Positions 1 to 5,897 of a DNA stretch of 10,114 nt are shown in pieces; within the stretch, counting starts at the first letter, position 1, and each line of letters opens with the position of its first letter. Below the pieces are notes generated by a model. That model was not told where the DNA came from and ran no database searches. It was given only the letters and a program-made list of their open reading frames with translations. The DNA is taken from NCBI GenBank assembly GCA_028819945.1, contig JAPPKQ010000099.1, positions 1-10,114 on the forward strand, given 5' to 3'. The translations under genes were made by a program, and so were the position numbers. The stretch comes from a bacterium. GTDB lineage: Bacteria > Actinomycetota > Acidimicrobiia > Acidimicrobiales > CATQHL01.

Positions 1-446
1 TGGCGGCCGCCCACGGAGCCGCGGAGCGTCTCCCGGCGACGGACGACCCAGAGCCGGGCCGACCCCATGAGGGCGTCGACGCGCACCGAGGCCAGCTCGT
101 CGCCCGCCAGCACGGCCACGTTGGCCAGGAGGTGATCGAGTCGCCCGCCGCCGCCGCCCACGACGCTGAGGCTCTCCGCACCCCGGTCGCGGGCCTCCGC
201 CAGCGCCAGGGCCAGGTCGGTGGCGTCCTTGTCGGTCGAGAAACGGCGCTGCTCGGGCGCCGCGGCGGCGCCTGCCGGCGTCACCGAGTCGAAGTCGCCC
301 ACGACCACGTCGACCCGCAGGCCGAGGGCGAGGGCGACGTCGGCGCCCGAATCGGCCGCCACGACGAGCTGTGGGGGCGCCAACTCCCCGAGCAGAGCGG
401 GCTCGGGCGACTCACCCCCTGCGACGACCCAGGCGTGCAAGCTCAT
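1..446 (-). CDS. thiN: Thiamine diphosphokinase (thiamine pyrophosphokinase), partial, 3' end off window
   Basis: Transfers pyrophosphate from ATP to thiamine to give thiamine diphosphate, in the cytoplasm. The visible 148 residues cover the catalytic N-terminal domain: ADSGAD at residues 31-36, GDFDSV at 50-55 (metal/ATP site), DKDATD at 72-77 and a glycine-rich GGGGGRLDH at 97-105, followed by LLANV. These are the signature motifs of the family, in the usual order. The C-terminal thiamine-binding domain would lie to the left of the window; family members are around 200 residues or a little more. The ATG at 444-446 is chosen because it opens directly into the first beta strand (HAWVVAGG) and has GAGGTGG about 11 nt upstream. 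It is divergent from the zinc dehydrogenase, with a 144-bp shared upstream region. The family call is secure; the gene symbol follows the Bacillus name. Confidence 0.88.
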   Translation of the reverse strand, partial: MSLHAWVVAGGESPEPALLGELAPPQLVVAADSGADVALALGLRVDVVVGDFDSVTPAGAAAAPEQRRFSTDKDATDLALALAEARDRGAESLSVVGGGGGRLDHLLANVAVLAGDELASVRVDALMGSARLWVVRRRETLRGSVGGR

Positions 447-590
447 GGCTGCGAGGCCACCTCGGGGGAGCGGGCCGGCGGGCCGGCCGCGGTGGTCGCG
501 CCATACCGATGGTGCTGGCACATGATGCGACTCCGGGGCACACTGTTACTGTCCACTGCCCAGGCGCTCAGAGCCAAATCGGGGGAGGGA

Positions 591-1598
591 ATGAAGGCCG
601 TACAGGTGACCGCTCCGGGCCGGTTGGCCTACACCGAGGTTGCCGAACCCGCCGGCAGTGCTGCCGGTCCCGAGGCGCTGGTCCGCGTCGAGACCGTCGG
701 CATCTGCGGCACCGACGTGAAGATCCTCTCGGGGGGAATCCCGGTCACCTACCCGCGGGTCATGGGCCACGAGATGGTGGGCGAGGTGATCGACGGCGGG
801 TCGACCGGCGTCGCCACCGGGCAGAGGGTCATGATCGACCCTGCCATCTCGTGCGGCTCCTGCGCGCTGTGCCAGGAGGGTCGGACGAACCTCTGCCTGC
901 ACGGCGGCCTGCTGGGGCGCGACGCCGACGGGGTCTGGGCAGAACTCGTGACGGCGCCGGCGAACCGGCTGCTTCCCGTTCCCAGACACTTGGGGGAGGC
1001 GGCGGCGGCGATGGCGCAGGTGGCCGGCACGTGCGTGCACGCGCAGCGAGCCGCGCCGATCTTCCCCGGGGACACCGCCGTCGTCATCGGTCTGGGAGTG
1101 AGCGGGCTCATCTTCACCCAGTTGCTGCGGGCCTCTGGCGCGAAGGTCATCGGCGTGACCCGCTCGGCGTTCAAGCGAGAGTTGGCGACGGCGTTCGGCG
1201 CAGTGGCGACGGCCGCGCCCGGCGAGGCCGCCGCGGTGATCGCCGACGTCACCGACGGCCAGGGTGTGGACCTGGCGGTCGAGGCGGTCGGGACCGAGGG
1301 CACGGTCACCCTCGCCATCGAGTCGGCCCGCATCGGCGGTGAGATCCTGGTCTTCGGGACGGTAACCGGCGGCGGCACCGGGCTCCCCTACTACCAGTTG
1401 TACTTCAAGGAGCTGACCGTACGGAACCCGCGAGCCGCCATCGCCGACGACTACGCCCGCGCCATCGAGCTCGCCGCCTCGGGGGTGCTGGACCTCGAGC
1501 CGATCGTCACCGACCGGGTCGGAATGTCCGACGCCTCCCGCGCCTTCGAGCGTGTGCAGAGTCCCGACTCGCTGAAGGTGCTGATGCCCGTCGGCTGA
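591..1598 (+). CDS. Zinc-dependent medium-chain alcohol dehydrogenase
   Basis: A 335-residue NAD(P)-dependent oxidoreductase of the zinc MDR superfamily (sorbitol/threonine dehydrogenase-like), cytosolic. Catalytic zinc ligands are C39 (GICGTD) and H60-E61 (GHEMVGEV). A structural zinc site has four cysteines, C88, C91, C94 and C102. The Rossmann segment is VVIGLGVSG at about 164-172 (GxGxxG), and the second strand ends in VTR (R191) rather than an acidic residue, which leans towards NADP(H). The open frame extends far upstream, but homologues begin with MKA-V-T-PG, as here, and GGAGG sits at 584-588. The gap of 2 nt is short for a Shine-Dalgarno. A TACTGT hexamer at 547-552 could be its -10. 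The alpha/beta hydrolase starts 23 bp downstream on the same strand, so an operon is likely. Substrate cannot be read from sequence. Confidence 0.9.
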   Translation: MKAVQVTAPGRLAYTEVAEPAGSAAGPEALVRVETVGICGTDVKILSGGIPVTYPRVMGHEMVGEVIDGGSTGVATGQRVMIDPAISCGSCALCQEGRTNLCLHGGLLGRDADGVWAELVTAPANRLLPVPRHLGEAAAAMAQVAGTCVHAQRAAPIFPGDTAVVIGLGVSGLIFTQLLRASGAKVIGVTRSAFKRELATAFGAVATAAPGEAAAVIADVTDGQGVDLAVEAVGTEGTVTLAIESARIGGEILVFGTVTGGGTGLPYYQLYFKELTVRNPRAAIADDYARAIELAASGVLDLEPIVTDRVGMSDASRAFERVQSPDSLKVLMPVG

Positions 1599-1621
1599 GG
1601 CCGGCGGGACACCGACACCTG

Positions 1622-2416
1622 GTGGGAACCCCCGACGTGCCACGCATCCGGATCGACCGCGAGGGAACGGGTCCGCCCCTCGTCCTGGTCCACTCGTTGC
1701 TGACCGACGCCCGCGCCTTCGATCCGGTGGCGCCGCGACTCTCGGCCAACTTCGAACTGCACCGGGTCTGGCTGCCCGGTTTCGGTGCCTCCGAGCCGCT
1801 GGCCGAGCCGTCTCCGATGTTGTTCGACATCGCCGACGCGCTCGCCGAGGCGCTGGAGGCCGACGGAATCACGGGCCCCGGCCTGGCCGTCTTGGGAAAC
1901 GGTTTCGGGAGCTTCGTCTGCGTGGCGCTCGCCGTCGCCCACGGTGACCTCTTCGGCCCCCTGATCGTGGCGAACGGAGGCGCTGCCTTCTCGGAAGAGC
2001 GTCGCGCCGCCTTCACGACCATGAGCAACCTGGTCAGCGGCTCGGGCATGGAGGCCGTCGTCGAGGTGGCGGTGCGCCGCATTTTCACCGCCGAGTACCT
2101 GGAGGCGCATCCCGAGGCCATCGGGGAACGTCGCGACGTGCTCCTGGAGATCGACCCGGGGTCGTTCGCCGCCTCCTGCCGGGCTCTGCGCGACATGGAT
2201 CTGCGCCCGCACGTGGGCGCCATCGGGAACCCGACCCTGGTGATCGCCGGCGGTGCCGACACCACCACCCCGCCGGAGATGGGCGCCGAACTCGCCTCCC
2301 TCGTGCAGGGCGCGGAGTTCGCCACGATCGACGACTGCGGCCACTGCCCCCCGCTGGAGCGCCCCGGCGCCTTCGCCGACGCCGTGGAGGATTTCCTCGA
2401 CCGCAGGTTCGCCTAG
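1622..2416 (+). CDS. Alpha/beta-hydrolase-fold protein lacking the nucleophile Ser
   Basis: A 264-residue protein with the full alpha/beta-hydrolase architecture. Residues 20-29 (LVLVHSLLTD) match the oxyanion-loop strand, 50-55 is WLPGFG, and the nucleophile elbow is LGNGFGS at 91-97. In active esterases, lactonases and related enzymes the middle residue of G-x-S-x-G is Ser; here it is Gly94. The other triad members are in place: D213 (AGGADTTTP) and H241 (DCGHCPPLERP). It may therefore be a non-hydrolytic member, a binding or regulatory protein, or a decayed enzyme, though the frame is intact and coding bias is strong. The start is uncertain: GTG 1622 gives the longest form, while GTG 1637 begins MPRIRID and has GGTGG 11 nt upstream. 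It follows the zinc dehydrogenase by 23 bp. Its stop overlaps by 4 bp the stop of a small minus-strand ORF. Confidence 0.85.
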   Translation: MGTPDVPRIRIDREGTGPPLVLVHSLLTDARAFDPVAPRLSANFELHRVWLPGFGASEPLAEPSPMLFDIADALAEALEADGITGPGLAVLGNGFGSFVCVALAVAHGDLFGPLIVANGGAAFSEERRAAFTTMSNLVSGSGMEAVVEVAVRRIFTAEYLEAHPEAIGERRDVLLEIDPGSFAASCRALRDMDLRPHVGAIGNPTLVIAGGADTTTPPEMGAELASLVQGAEFATIDDCGHCPPLERPGAFADAVEDFLDRRFA

Positions 2417-2589
2417 GGCACCACGGCCGGCCCGGCGTCCGGCACGCTGTTCACGTCACAGCCGGTCAGGCCGGCTGCGATCGCAGCGAAGTCCTCCGCG
2501 GTGATCGCCGCGCCGGCCAGAACGAGCAGCAACGCGATGCGCGCAAGCGGCCGCGCCGGCATCAGGCCGCGCAAACGTTCCAGAGCCAC
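2413..2589 (-). CDS. Possible small hydrophobic protein (58 aa) or remnant of a larger gene
   Basis: A minus-strand frame with GTG at 2587-2589 and TAG at 2413-2415. The predicted peptide has a basic start (LERLRGLMPARPLAR), a hydrophobic stretch at residues 18-30 (IALLLVLAGAAIT) and an alanine-rich, acidic tail with one Cys (GLTGCDVNS). Third codon positions are almost all G or C, as in neighbouring genes, which favours real coding. A TAGTCT hexamer on the minus strand (2598-2603) ends 8 nt before the GTG, matching the leaderless pattern seen at other genes here. A second possible start is ATG 2560-2562. The frame stays open upstream to a TGA at about 2632, just where the toxin-antitoxin region begins, so it could equally be the 3' remnant of a gene cut by that insertion. 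I do not recognise the sequence. Confidence 0.32.
   Translation of the reverse strand: MALERLRGLMPARPLARIALLLVLAGAAITAEDFAAIAAGLTGCDVNSVPDAGPAVVP
2459..2487. other. Hairpin followed by a 14-bp perfect palindrome
   Basis: CAGCCGG at 2459-2465 pairs with CCGGCTG at 2471-2477 (7-bp stem, 5-nt loop). It overlaps a perfect palindrome, GCTGCGATCGCAGC, at 2474-2487. It lies 43 bp past the hydrolase stop, inside the small minus-strand ORF. The stem could terminate transcription of the hydrolase operon, but no T-run follows, so the role is open. Confidence 0.35.
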
Positions 2590-2718
2590 CGTGGCCGAGA
2601 CTAGGGCGTCGCCGTAATCGGGGACCGCCGATCAGCGGGAGCCGGAATCAGTGCGTCGGACGCTCGTGGCCGTAACCCGGTGCGGCGGCGGGCTGCGCCG
2701 CCGGCGGCATTCGGACGC

Positions 2719-2748
2719 GTACAGATTGATCATTCCTAGTTGTACACT
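2719..2748 (+). promoter_or_regulatory. Promoter and candidate operator of the Phd/PIN module
   Basis: An AT-rich patch in GC-rich surroundings immediately before the antitoxin. GTACA at 2719-2723 and TGTAC at 2741-2745 form an inverted repeat with a 17-bp gap, a plausible binding site for the antitoxin, since Phd-type antitoxins usually repress their own operon. TACACT at 2743-2748 resembles a -10 box and overlaps the right half-site. Transcription would begin at or near the GTG at 2756, giving a leaderless mRNA. No good -35 is visible. Confidence 0.45.
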
Positions 2749-2749
2749 C

Positions 2750-3019
2750 ATGGATGTGGACGTTGCGGTTACGGAGTTTCGGGCGAGGTTGAGCCACTGG
2801 CTCGATCGGGCGCGCAACGGCGACGAGGTCGTCGTCACGGACAGGGGAGTGCCCGTCGCGAGGATCCTGGGAATCGACGGCGCCACGACCATCGAAACGC
2901 TGCAACAGCGGGGGATCGTCGCCAGGCCGACCCGGCAGGACCGTCCCAAGGCGACGGGCCGCCCGCGGCCCCGGTCTCGCCGGCCGGTGTCGGACCTGGT
3001 GAGCGAGCAGCGGCGCTGA
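2750..3019 (+). CDS. Phd/YefM-family type II antitoxin
   Basis: An 89-residue protein whose first half fits the Phd/YefM fold: VAVTEFRARLSHWLDRA at about 5-21, then GDEVVVTDRG (24-33) and VPVARIL (34-40), the conserved DNA-binding and dimerisation region. The C-terminal half is basic and low in complexity (RPRPRSRR near 71-78) and is the expected flexible toxin-binding part. In this family it neutralises the toxin and represses the operon. Two starts are possible: ATG 2750 and GTG 2756. Neither has a Shine-Dalgarno; GTG 2756 lies 7 nt after a TACACT hexamer and fits leaderless initiation. The PIN toxin begins 3 nt after the stop, so the two are co-transcribed. Pairing of a Phd-type antitoxin with a PIN toxin is well known. 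Family assignment is strong. Confidence 0.85.
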   Translation: MDVDVAVTEFRARLSHWLDRARNGDEVVVTDRGVPVARILGIDGATTIETLQQRGIVARPTRQDRPKATGRPRPRSRRPVSDLVSEQRR

Positions 3020-3022
3020 CCG

Positions 3023-3457
3023 GTGGCCATCGTCTACTTCGATGCCAGCGCGCTGGTGAAACTGCTCGTCACCGAGCCGGGCAGCGAGACCGCGGCGGCT
3101 CTCTGGGATGGCTGCGACGCCGCTGTTTCGAGCCGTCTGGCCTATCCGGAGGTGTGCGCGGCCTTGGCCGCGGCGGGGCGCAACGGTGACCTCGACGAGG
3201 AGAGCCTGGCGATGTGCGAGCAGGATTGGGAGGAGTTCTGGGCGGCTATCAGGCCCGTGGAACTCAGCGAGCGCGTCCAGCGGGTGGCGGGGCGGTTGGC
3301 CAAGCGCCATCGACTCCGCGGTGCCGACGCGGTGCACCTCGCCAGTGCGCTGGAGATCGACGCCGCCTCTCTCGTCCTGGCAGTGTGGGATCGCCGCCTC
3401 CATGCCGGTGCCGCGGCAGAGAACCTCGCCGTCGCCCCAGCGACCCCGGGAGGCTGA
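3023..3457 (+). CDS. vapC: PIN-domain ribonuclease toxin (VapC-like)
   Basis: A 144-residue PIN-domain protein, expected to be a metal-dependent ribonuclease held inactive by the preceding antitoxin. The four acidic active-site positions are visible: D7 (VYFDASALVKL), E43 (AYPEVCAAL), D102 (GADAVHLASAL) and D123 (VWDRRLH). With the quartet intact the toxin looks active. The length is normal for VapC proteins. The GTG start at 3023 lies 3 nt after the antitoxin stop and has no clear Shine-Dalgarno, consistent with translational coupling. RNA target, usually tRNA or rRNA in this family, cannot be read from the sequence. It differs clearly from the second PIN toxin at 5484-5879, so the two modules are not recent duplicates. 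Confidence 0.88.
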   Translation: MAIVYFDASALVKLLVTEPGSETAAALWDGCDAAVSSRLAYPEVCAALAAAGRNGDLDEESLAMCEQDWEEFWAAIRPVELSERVQRVAGRLAKRHRLRGADAVHLASALEIDAASLVLAVWDRRLHAGAAAENLAVAPATPGG

Positions 3458-3685
3458 CAACACGGGCGGTCATCGTCTGACATAGTTGCTGATCGGCTCC
3501 GGCGGGGGTCAGAGGCTGCTCGACTCGAAGATTTCGGGCTCGGTATCTGTCGAACTAGCCGAACAGGGCCATCGCCACTCTGCCCGGACTGGTGTAGCCA
3601 TCGAGTATACGCGTGGCGCATCGCAGCCGTTCGGGCCGCGGTCGCTGCTGGGCATTCGCTGCGCGGTGTTGCCCGGGCCCTTGGG

Positions 3686-3841
3686 ATGACCAAGGAAGGA
3701 GTCACCTCGTTGCTTTGGGAAGCAGCCGACGGAGACGATCCCACTGCTGGAATACCCCCGCCCATCGAAGTGACAGTTGTCACGATCTGTTGCCTACTCG
3801 TGATCGCCGGCGCCGTCGTGATCTACGTTGTCTTTGGCTGA
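3686..3841 (+). CDS. Possible small single-pass membrane protein (51 aa)
   Basis: A short frame from ATG 3686 to TGA 3839-3841. Residues 1-27 are polar and acidic (EAADGDDPTAG, then IPPPIE); residues 28-50 form one uninterrupted hydrophobic segment (VTVVTICCLLVIAGAVV, then IYVVFG), long enough to span a membrane. An internal in-frame TTG at 3710 has an AAGGAAGGAG Shine-Dalgarno at 3692-3701 with 8-nt spacing, better than anything before ATG 3686, so the product may instead be 43 residues. It lies between the PIN toxin and tRNA-Val and is unlike anything I recognise. The preceding 3458-3685 contains no gene I can support. The ribosome binding site plus transmembrane segment make it more than a chance frame, but coding bias is weak. 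Confidence 0.42.
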   Translation: MTKEGVTSLLWEAADGDDPTAGIPPPIEVTVVTICCLLVIAGAVVIYVVFG

Positions 3842-3898
3842 GCGGCCGTAGTGACCGTCGAGATATGTCTGCTGTTCCCGCAGGTCAGTGGCCAATGT

Positions 3899-3975
3899 TG
3901 GTGGACCGTACTGGACTTGAACCAGTGACCTCTCGCGTGTGAAGCGAGCGCTCTACCAGTCTGAGCTAACGGTCC
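3899..3975 (-). tRNA. tRNA-Val (anticodon CAC)
   Basis: Read on the minus strand from 3975 to 3899. Acceptor stem GGACCGT pairs with ACGGTCC. The D arm is GCTC/GAGC, the anticodon arm CTCGC-TTCACAC-GCGAG with anticodon CAC, the T arm ACTGG-TTCAAGT-CCAGT, the discriminator base A, and the CCA end is encoded in the DNA. All stems pair and lengths are canonical, so it should be functional and reads GUG codons. It starts 15 bp beyond the stop of the 2-oxoglutarate oxygenase on the same strand and could be read through from it. I looked for a second copy of its 3' end as an attachment-site duplication and found none in the window. Confidence 0.96.
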
Positions 3976-3990
3976 GGGGGATGCAGGATT

Positions 3991-5064
3991 CTACGACGCC
4001 ACGCCCGAGGCGGCCACCCCGTAGTGATGGGCGACGATCTCGGGATAGCTGCGACTGAAGTAGTTCCAGAGTTGCTCGCCGTACGTGCCCGGCCGGTAGT
4101 CGCTCGCCATGTCTCCCACACCGGCGTCGAGTTCGTCCTTGGGAGCCATGAAACCGGCGCCCGCGTGGTGCGGGCTGGCGGCCACCGCCTCGGCGAAGCG
4201 GTCCACCAGCGGGAGCGGATCCAGCGAGGCGCCCAGCGACGGGCCGCAGAAGTACCCGCTCGAGTAGCGCTCCTCCGCCGAGATCACGCGGTGCGGCGTG
4301 GCGACGAGATAGTTACCTGTCATCGCCTGCAGGCTCTCGCCGAGGTTGACGACGAGCGAGCCGGGTACCAGGGGCACGTCGATCCAGTCCCCGGCGGGGT
4401 TCTGCACCTGCAGCCCCGGTACCCCGCCGGTCGCGAGGATTGTCAGGAAGCCCGTGTCGTGATGGGCGTTGACCCCAGCCGCCCCCGGCGGCGTGGCCGG
4501 ATAGTGGATGAACTTCGTGAGCGACATCGGCTCGTCGCCCATGAAACGATCGAGGTGGGAGGCGGGCAGGCCGAGCCCGTCCCAGAGCGCGCCCAAGAGC
4601 CGGACAGCCAGAGTGGCCAGGGCCTCCGACCACCGGTTGCTGAGCGCCTCGTGCCCTGCCAGCACCTCCTCCGGCAGCCACTGGTTCGGACCGAGAAGCC
4701 GCAGGAAGCCGGGCTCCACCCCACGGGATCGGGCGGGCCACTCCGTCCAGCAGTCGATCTGCTCGCGGATGTCGGGGCGGTTGTTGGTGTACTCCGTCCC
4801 GACCGGCTCCCAGCCTCGGAAGTGTCGCGACGCCTGCTTGTCGATCAGTCGCTTGGCGTCGTCGGGGAGGCTGAAGAACCGGCGCATCATGTCGAAGACA
4901 TCGGTGTGCAGGTGGTCGTCGATGCCATGATTGACGACGAGGAGGAACCCGACCTCGTGGCAGGCCGCGCACAACTCCTCGGCGAGCGGTTCGGGCGGCG
5001 CGCCCCCGTCGGCGAGAGGCGCCACATCGATCACCGGAATGCTCTCGAACGCCACCGGGGGCAT
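3991..5064 (-). CDS. 2-oxoglutarate/Fe(II)-dependent dioxygenase, isopenicillin N synthase-like
   Basis: A 357-residue non-haem iron enzyme of the isopenicillin N synthase-like family. The N-terminal part has the typical IPVIDVAPL (9-17), an FLLVVNHGI strand (40-48) and the FFSLP-KR region (63-72). The iron triad is H201, D203 (NAHHDTGFLTIL) and H258 (ATPHRV); R267 and S269 (RYSSGYF) bind the 2-oxoglutarate carboxylate in relatives. All are present, so it should be active. Relatives carry out hydroxylation, desaturation or ring closure in secondary metabolism and catabolism. No biosynthetic cluster surrounds this gene, so the substrate is unknown. The ATG at 5062-5064 is preceded by TAGAAT ending 6 nt upstream and no Shine-Dalgarno, suggesting leaderless translation. 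It is divergent from the ribbon-helix-helix antitoxin. Confidence 0.9.
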   Translation of the reverse strand: MPPVAFESIPVIDVAPLADGGAPPEPLAEELCAACHEVGFLLVVNHGIDDHLHTDVFDMMRRFFSLPDDAKRLIDKQASRHFRGWEPVGTEYTNNRPDIREQIDCWTEWPARSRGVEPGFLRLLGPNQWLPEEVLAGHEALSNRWSEALATLAVRLLGALWDGLGLPASHLDRFMGDEPMSLTKFIHYPATPPGAAGVNAHHDTGFLTILATGGVPGLQVQNPAGDWIDVPLVPGSLVVNLGESLQAMTGNYLVATPHRVISAEERYSSGYFCGPSLGASLDPLPLVDRFAEAVAASPHHAGAGFMAPKDELDAGVGDMASDYRPGTYGEQLWNYFSRSYPEIVAHHYGVAASGVAS

Positions 5065-5070
5065 AAGACG

Positions 5071-5076
5071 ATTCTA
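5071..5076 (-). promoter_or_regulatory. Predicted -10 box of the dioxygenase gene
   Basis: On the minus strand the hexamer is TAGAAT, five of six matches to TATAAT, ending 6 nt before the ATG. A start of transcription 6-8 nt after the box would coincide with the start codon. No strong -35 is seen 16-19 bp upstream. Confidence 0.5.
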
Positions 5077-5147
5077 GGAAGCACCACAGGATGTGCCACC
5101 GAGCGAGATCGACAGGACGGACCACCCGGTCCACGTAATTTAAGAGC

Positions 5148-5180
5148 GTTATATTAGAAGGCATTGTGTTTGTCCACAAT
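5148..5180 (-). promoter_or_regulatory. Second minus-strand promoter overlapping an inverted repeat
   Basis: On the minus strand TGGACA (5171-5176) and TATAAC (5148-5153) are separated by 17 bp, each five of six matches to the standard -35 and -10. The -35 is embedded in a perfect inverted repeat, ATTGTG (5163-5168) and CACAAT (5175-5180) with a 6-bp centre, flanked further out by GGCA (5160-5163) and TGCC (5184-5187). A repressor bound there would block the -35. It would drive the dioxygenase with a leader of roughly 75 nt that contains the GGACC-ACCC-GGTCC hairpin at 5119-5132. Confidence 0.42.
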
Positions 5181-5211
5181 CTGTGCCTAATGTGTTGACT
5201 ATGTGATGCGC

Positions 5212-5265
5212 GATGTCGGAGCGCAGCTTGGACGAGCGGGGACATCGGAGCGAGCAATGTATACT
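5212..5265 (+). promoter_or_regulatory. Promoter and candidate operator of the RHH/PIN module
   Basis: TATACT at 5260-5265 ends 6 nt before the antitoxin ATG at 5272 and has five of six matches to a -10 box, with no Shine-Dalgarno between; a leaderless mRNA is predicted. Upstream, 12-bp segments at 5212-5223 and 5241-5252 are near-identical direct repeats (10 of 12 positions, sharing TCGGAGCG), 29 bp apart. GATGTC (5212-5217) and GACATC (5241-5246) also form an inverted repeat. Ribbon-helix-helix antitoxins bind paired short sites, so this is a plausible autoregulatory operator. Confidence 0.48.
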
Positions 5266-5271
5266 CTGTCT

Positions 5272-5487
5272 ATGAGGCGTATACAGCTCTACCTCGACGA
5301 GGAACTCGATCACGCCGTCTCGGCCGAGGCGGCCCGGACGGGCCGGACCCGGTCCGAACTCGTTCGGACCGCCGTGCGGAGTTGGCTCGGGGATGCCCTC
5401 CGTTCCCCGCCGGATCCGATCGAGGAGTTGATCGGGTCCGTGGACATCGATCCTGTCGACGATCTCGATGCGGCGATCTACGAATGA
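5272..5487 (+). CDS. Ribbon-helix-helix (CopG/Arc-type) antitoxin
   Basis: A 71-residue protein starting MRRIQLYLDEEL, the beta strand and turn of a ribbon-helix-helix DNA-binding domain, followed by the two helices AVSAEAARTG and TRSELVRTAVRSWL (to about residue 44). The remainder (PPDPIEELIGS, then acidic DIDPVDDLDAAIYE) is the likely toxin-binding tail. The fold dimerises and binds DNA through the N-terminal strand. The ATG at 5272 is chosen over upstream in-frame starts because the RHH domain begins there and a TATACT box ends 6 nt before it. Its stop overlaps the toxin start in ATGA, so the genes are translationally coupled. Role as a VapB-like antitoxin is inferred from this arrangement and is well supported. 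Confidence 0.86.
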   Translation: MRRIQLYLDEELDHAVSAEAARTGRTRSELVRTAVRSWLGDALRSPPDPIEELIGSVDIDPVDDLDAAIYE

Positions 5488-5879
5488 GATTCGCGGACAC
5501 GTCGTTCTGGGTTGCGCTGCAACTGCCGCGAGATCGTTGGCACGCCACCGCCGCGGACCTGTGGCGCCGTGACGGCTCACCCGTGCGGACGTCGAATCTC
5601 GTCCTCGGCGAGACGTGGACCTTCCTGAGGCGCCGCGCCGATCACCGGTCCGCCGTGCGCTTTCTCGGACTGGTGAGCGAGTCCCCGCGGGTCTCGGTGG
5701 CATCGGTGCACGAGAACATCGATGCGAGGGCGTGGGAATGGCTGAGCCGGCGCGACGAGCGCCCCTACTCCTACGTCGACGCCACCAGCTTCGAGATCAT
5801 GCGGCGCGAACGCCTAACCGAAGCGCTCGCCTTCGACGGCGACTTCACGGCCGCGGGATTCGTGGAAGCCCGCCCCTGA
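5484..5879 (+). CDS. vapC: PIN-domain ribonuclease toxin (VapC-like), second module
   Basis: A 131-residue PIN-domain protein. It opens with MRFADTSFWVAL, placing the first catalytic Asp at D5. The other acidic positions are E43 (VLGETWTFL), D99 (SYVDATSFEIM) and D118 or D120 (AFDGDFTAAGF). The ending D-F-AGF is typical of VapC toxins acting as ribonucleases. The start at 5484 is set by the ATGA overlap with the antitoxin and by the PIN strand beginning at residue 2; longer in-frame starts upstream would run across the antitoxin gene. Like other PIN toxins it should cleave structured RNA and be inhibited by the antitoxin. The gene converges on murF, separated by a repeat-hairpin element. Confidence 0.87.
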   Translation: MRFADTSFWVALQLPRDRWHATAADLWRRDGSPVRTSNLVLGETWTFLRRRADHRSAVRFLGLVSESPRVSVASVHENIDARAWEWLSRRDERPYSYVDATSFEIMRRERLTEALAFDGDFTAAGFVEARP

Positions 5880-5897
5880 CCGGCCCTTACGGCAGCA

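Noticed and set aside
132..590. N-terminal extension of the zinc dehydrogenase
   Set aside because: This part is antisense to the thiamine diphosphokinase, whose motifs are unmistakable, and homologous dehydrogenases start at the ATG at 591.
546..1643. Long minus-strand ORF opposite the dehydrogenase
   Set aside because: Antisense shadow of a secure gene; composition is Arg/Gly/Asp-rich with no domain.
3899..3925. Phage or island attachment site at the tRNA-Val 3' end
   Set aside because: No second copy of the tRNA 3' sequence and no integrase gene are visible in the window.
3613..3942. 109-residue plus-strand ORF ending in DRTGLEPVTSRV
   Set aside because: The ending is the well-known false translation across a tRNA gene in antisense; here it runs into tRNA-Val, and it overlaps the small membrane ORF in another frame.
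4024..5157. Long plus-strand ORF opposite the dioxygenase
   Set aside because: Antisense shadow; the dioxygenase has all iron and co-substrate residues on the minus strand.
5195..5200. TTGACT as a plus-strand -35 for the RHH antitoxin
   Set aside because: It lies 59 bp before the TATACT box and no -10 is found 16-19 bp downstream of it.
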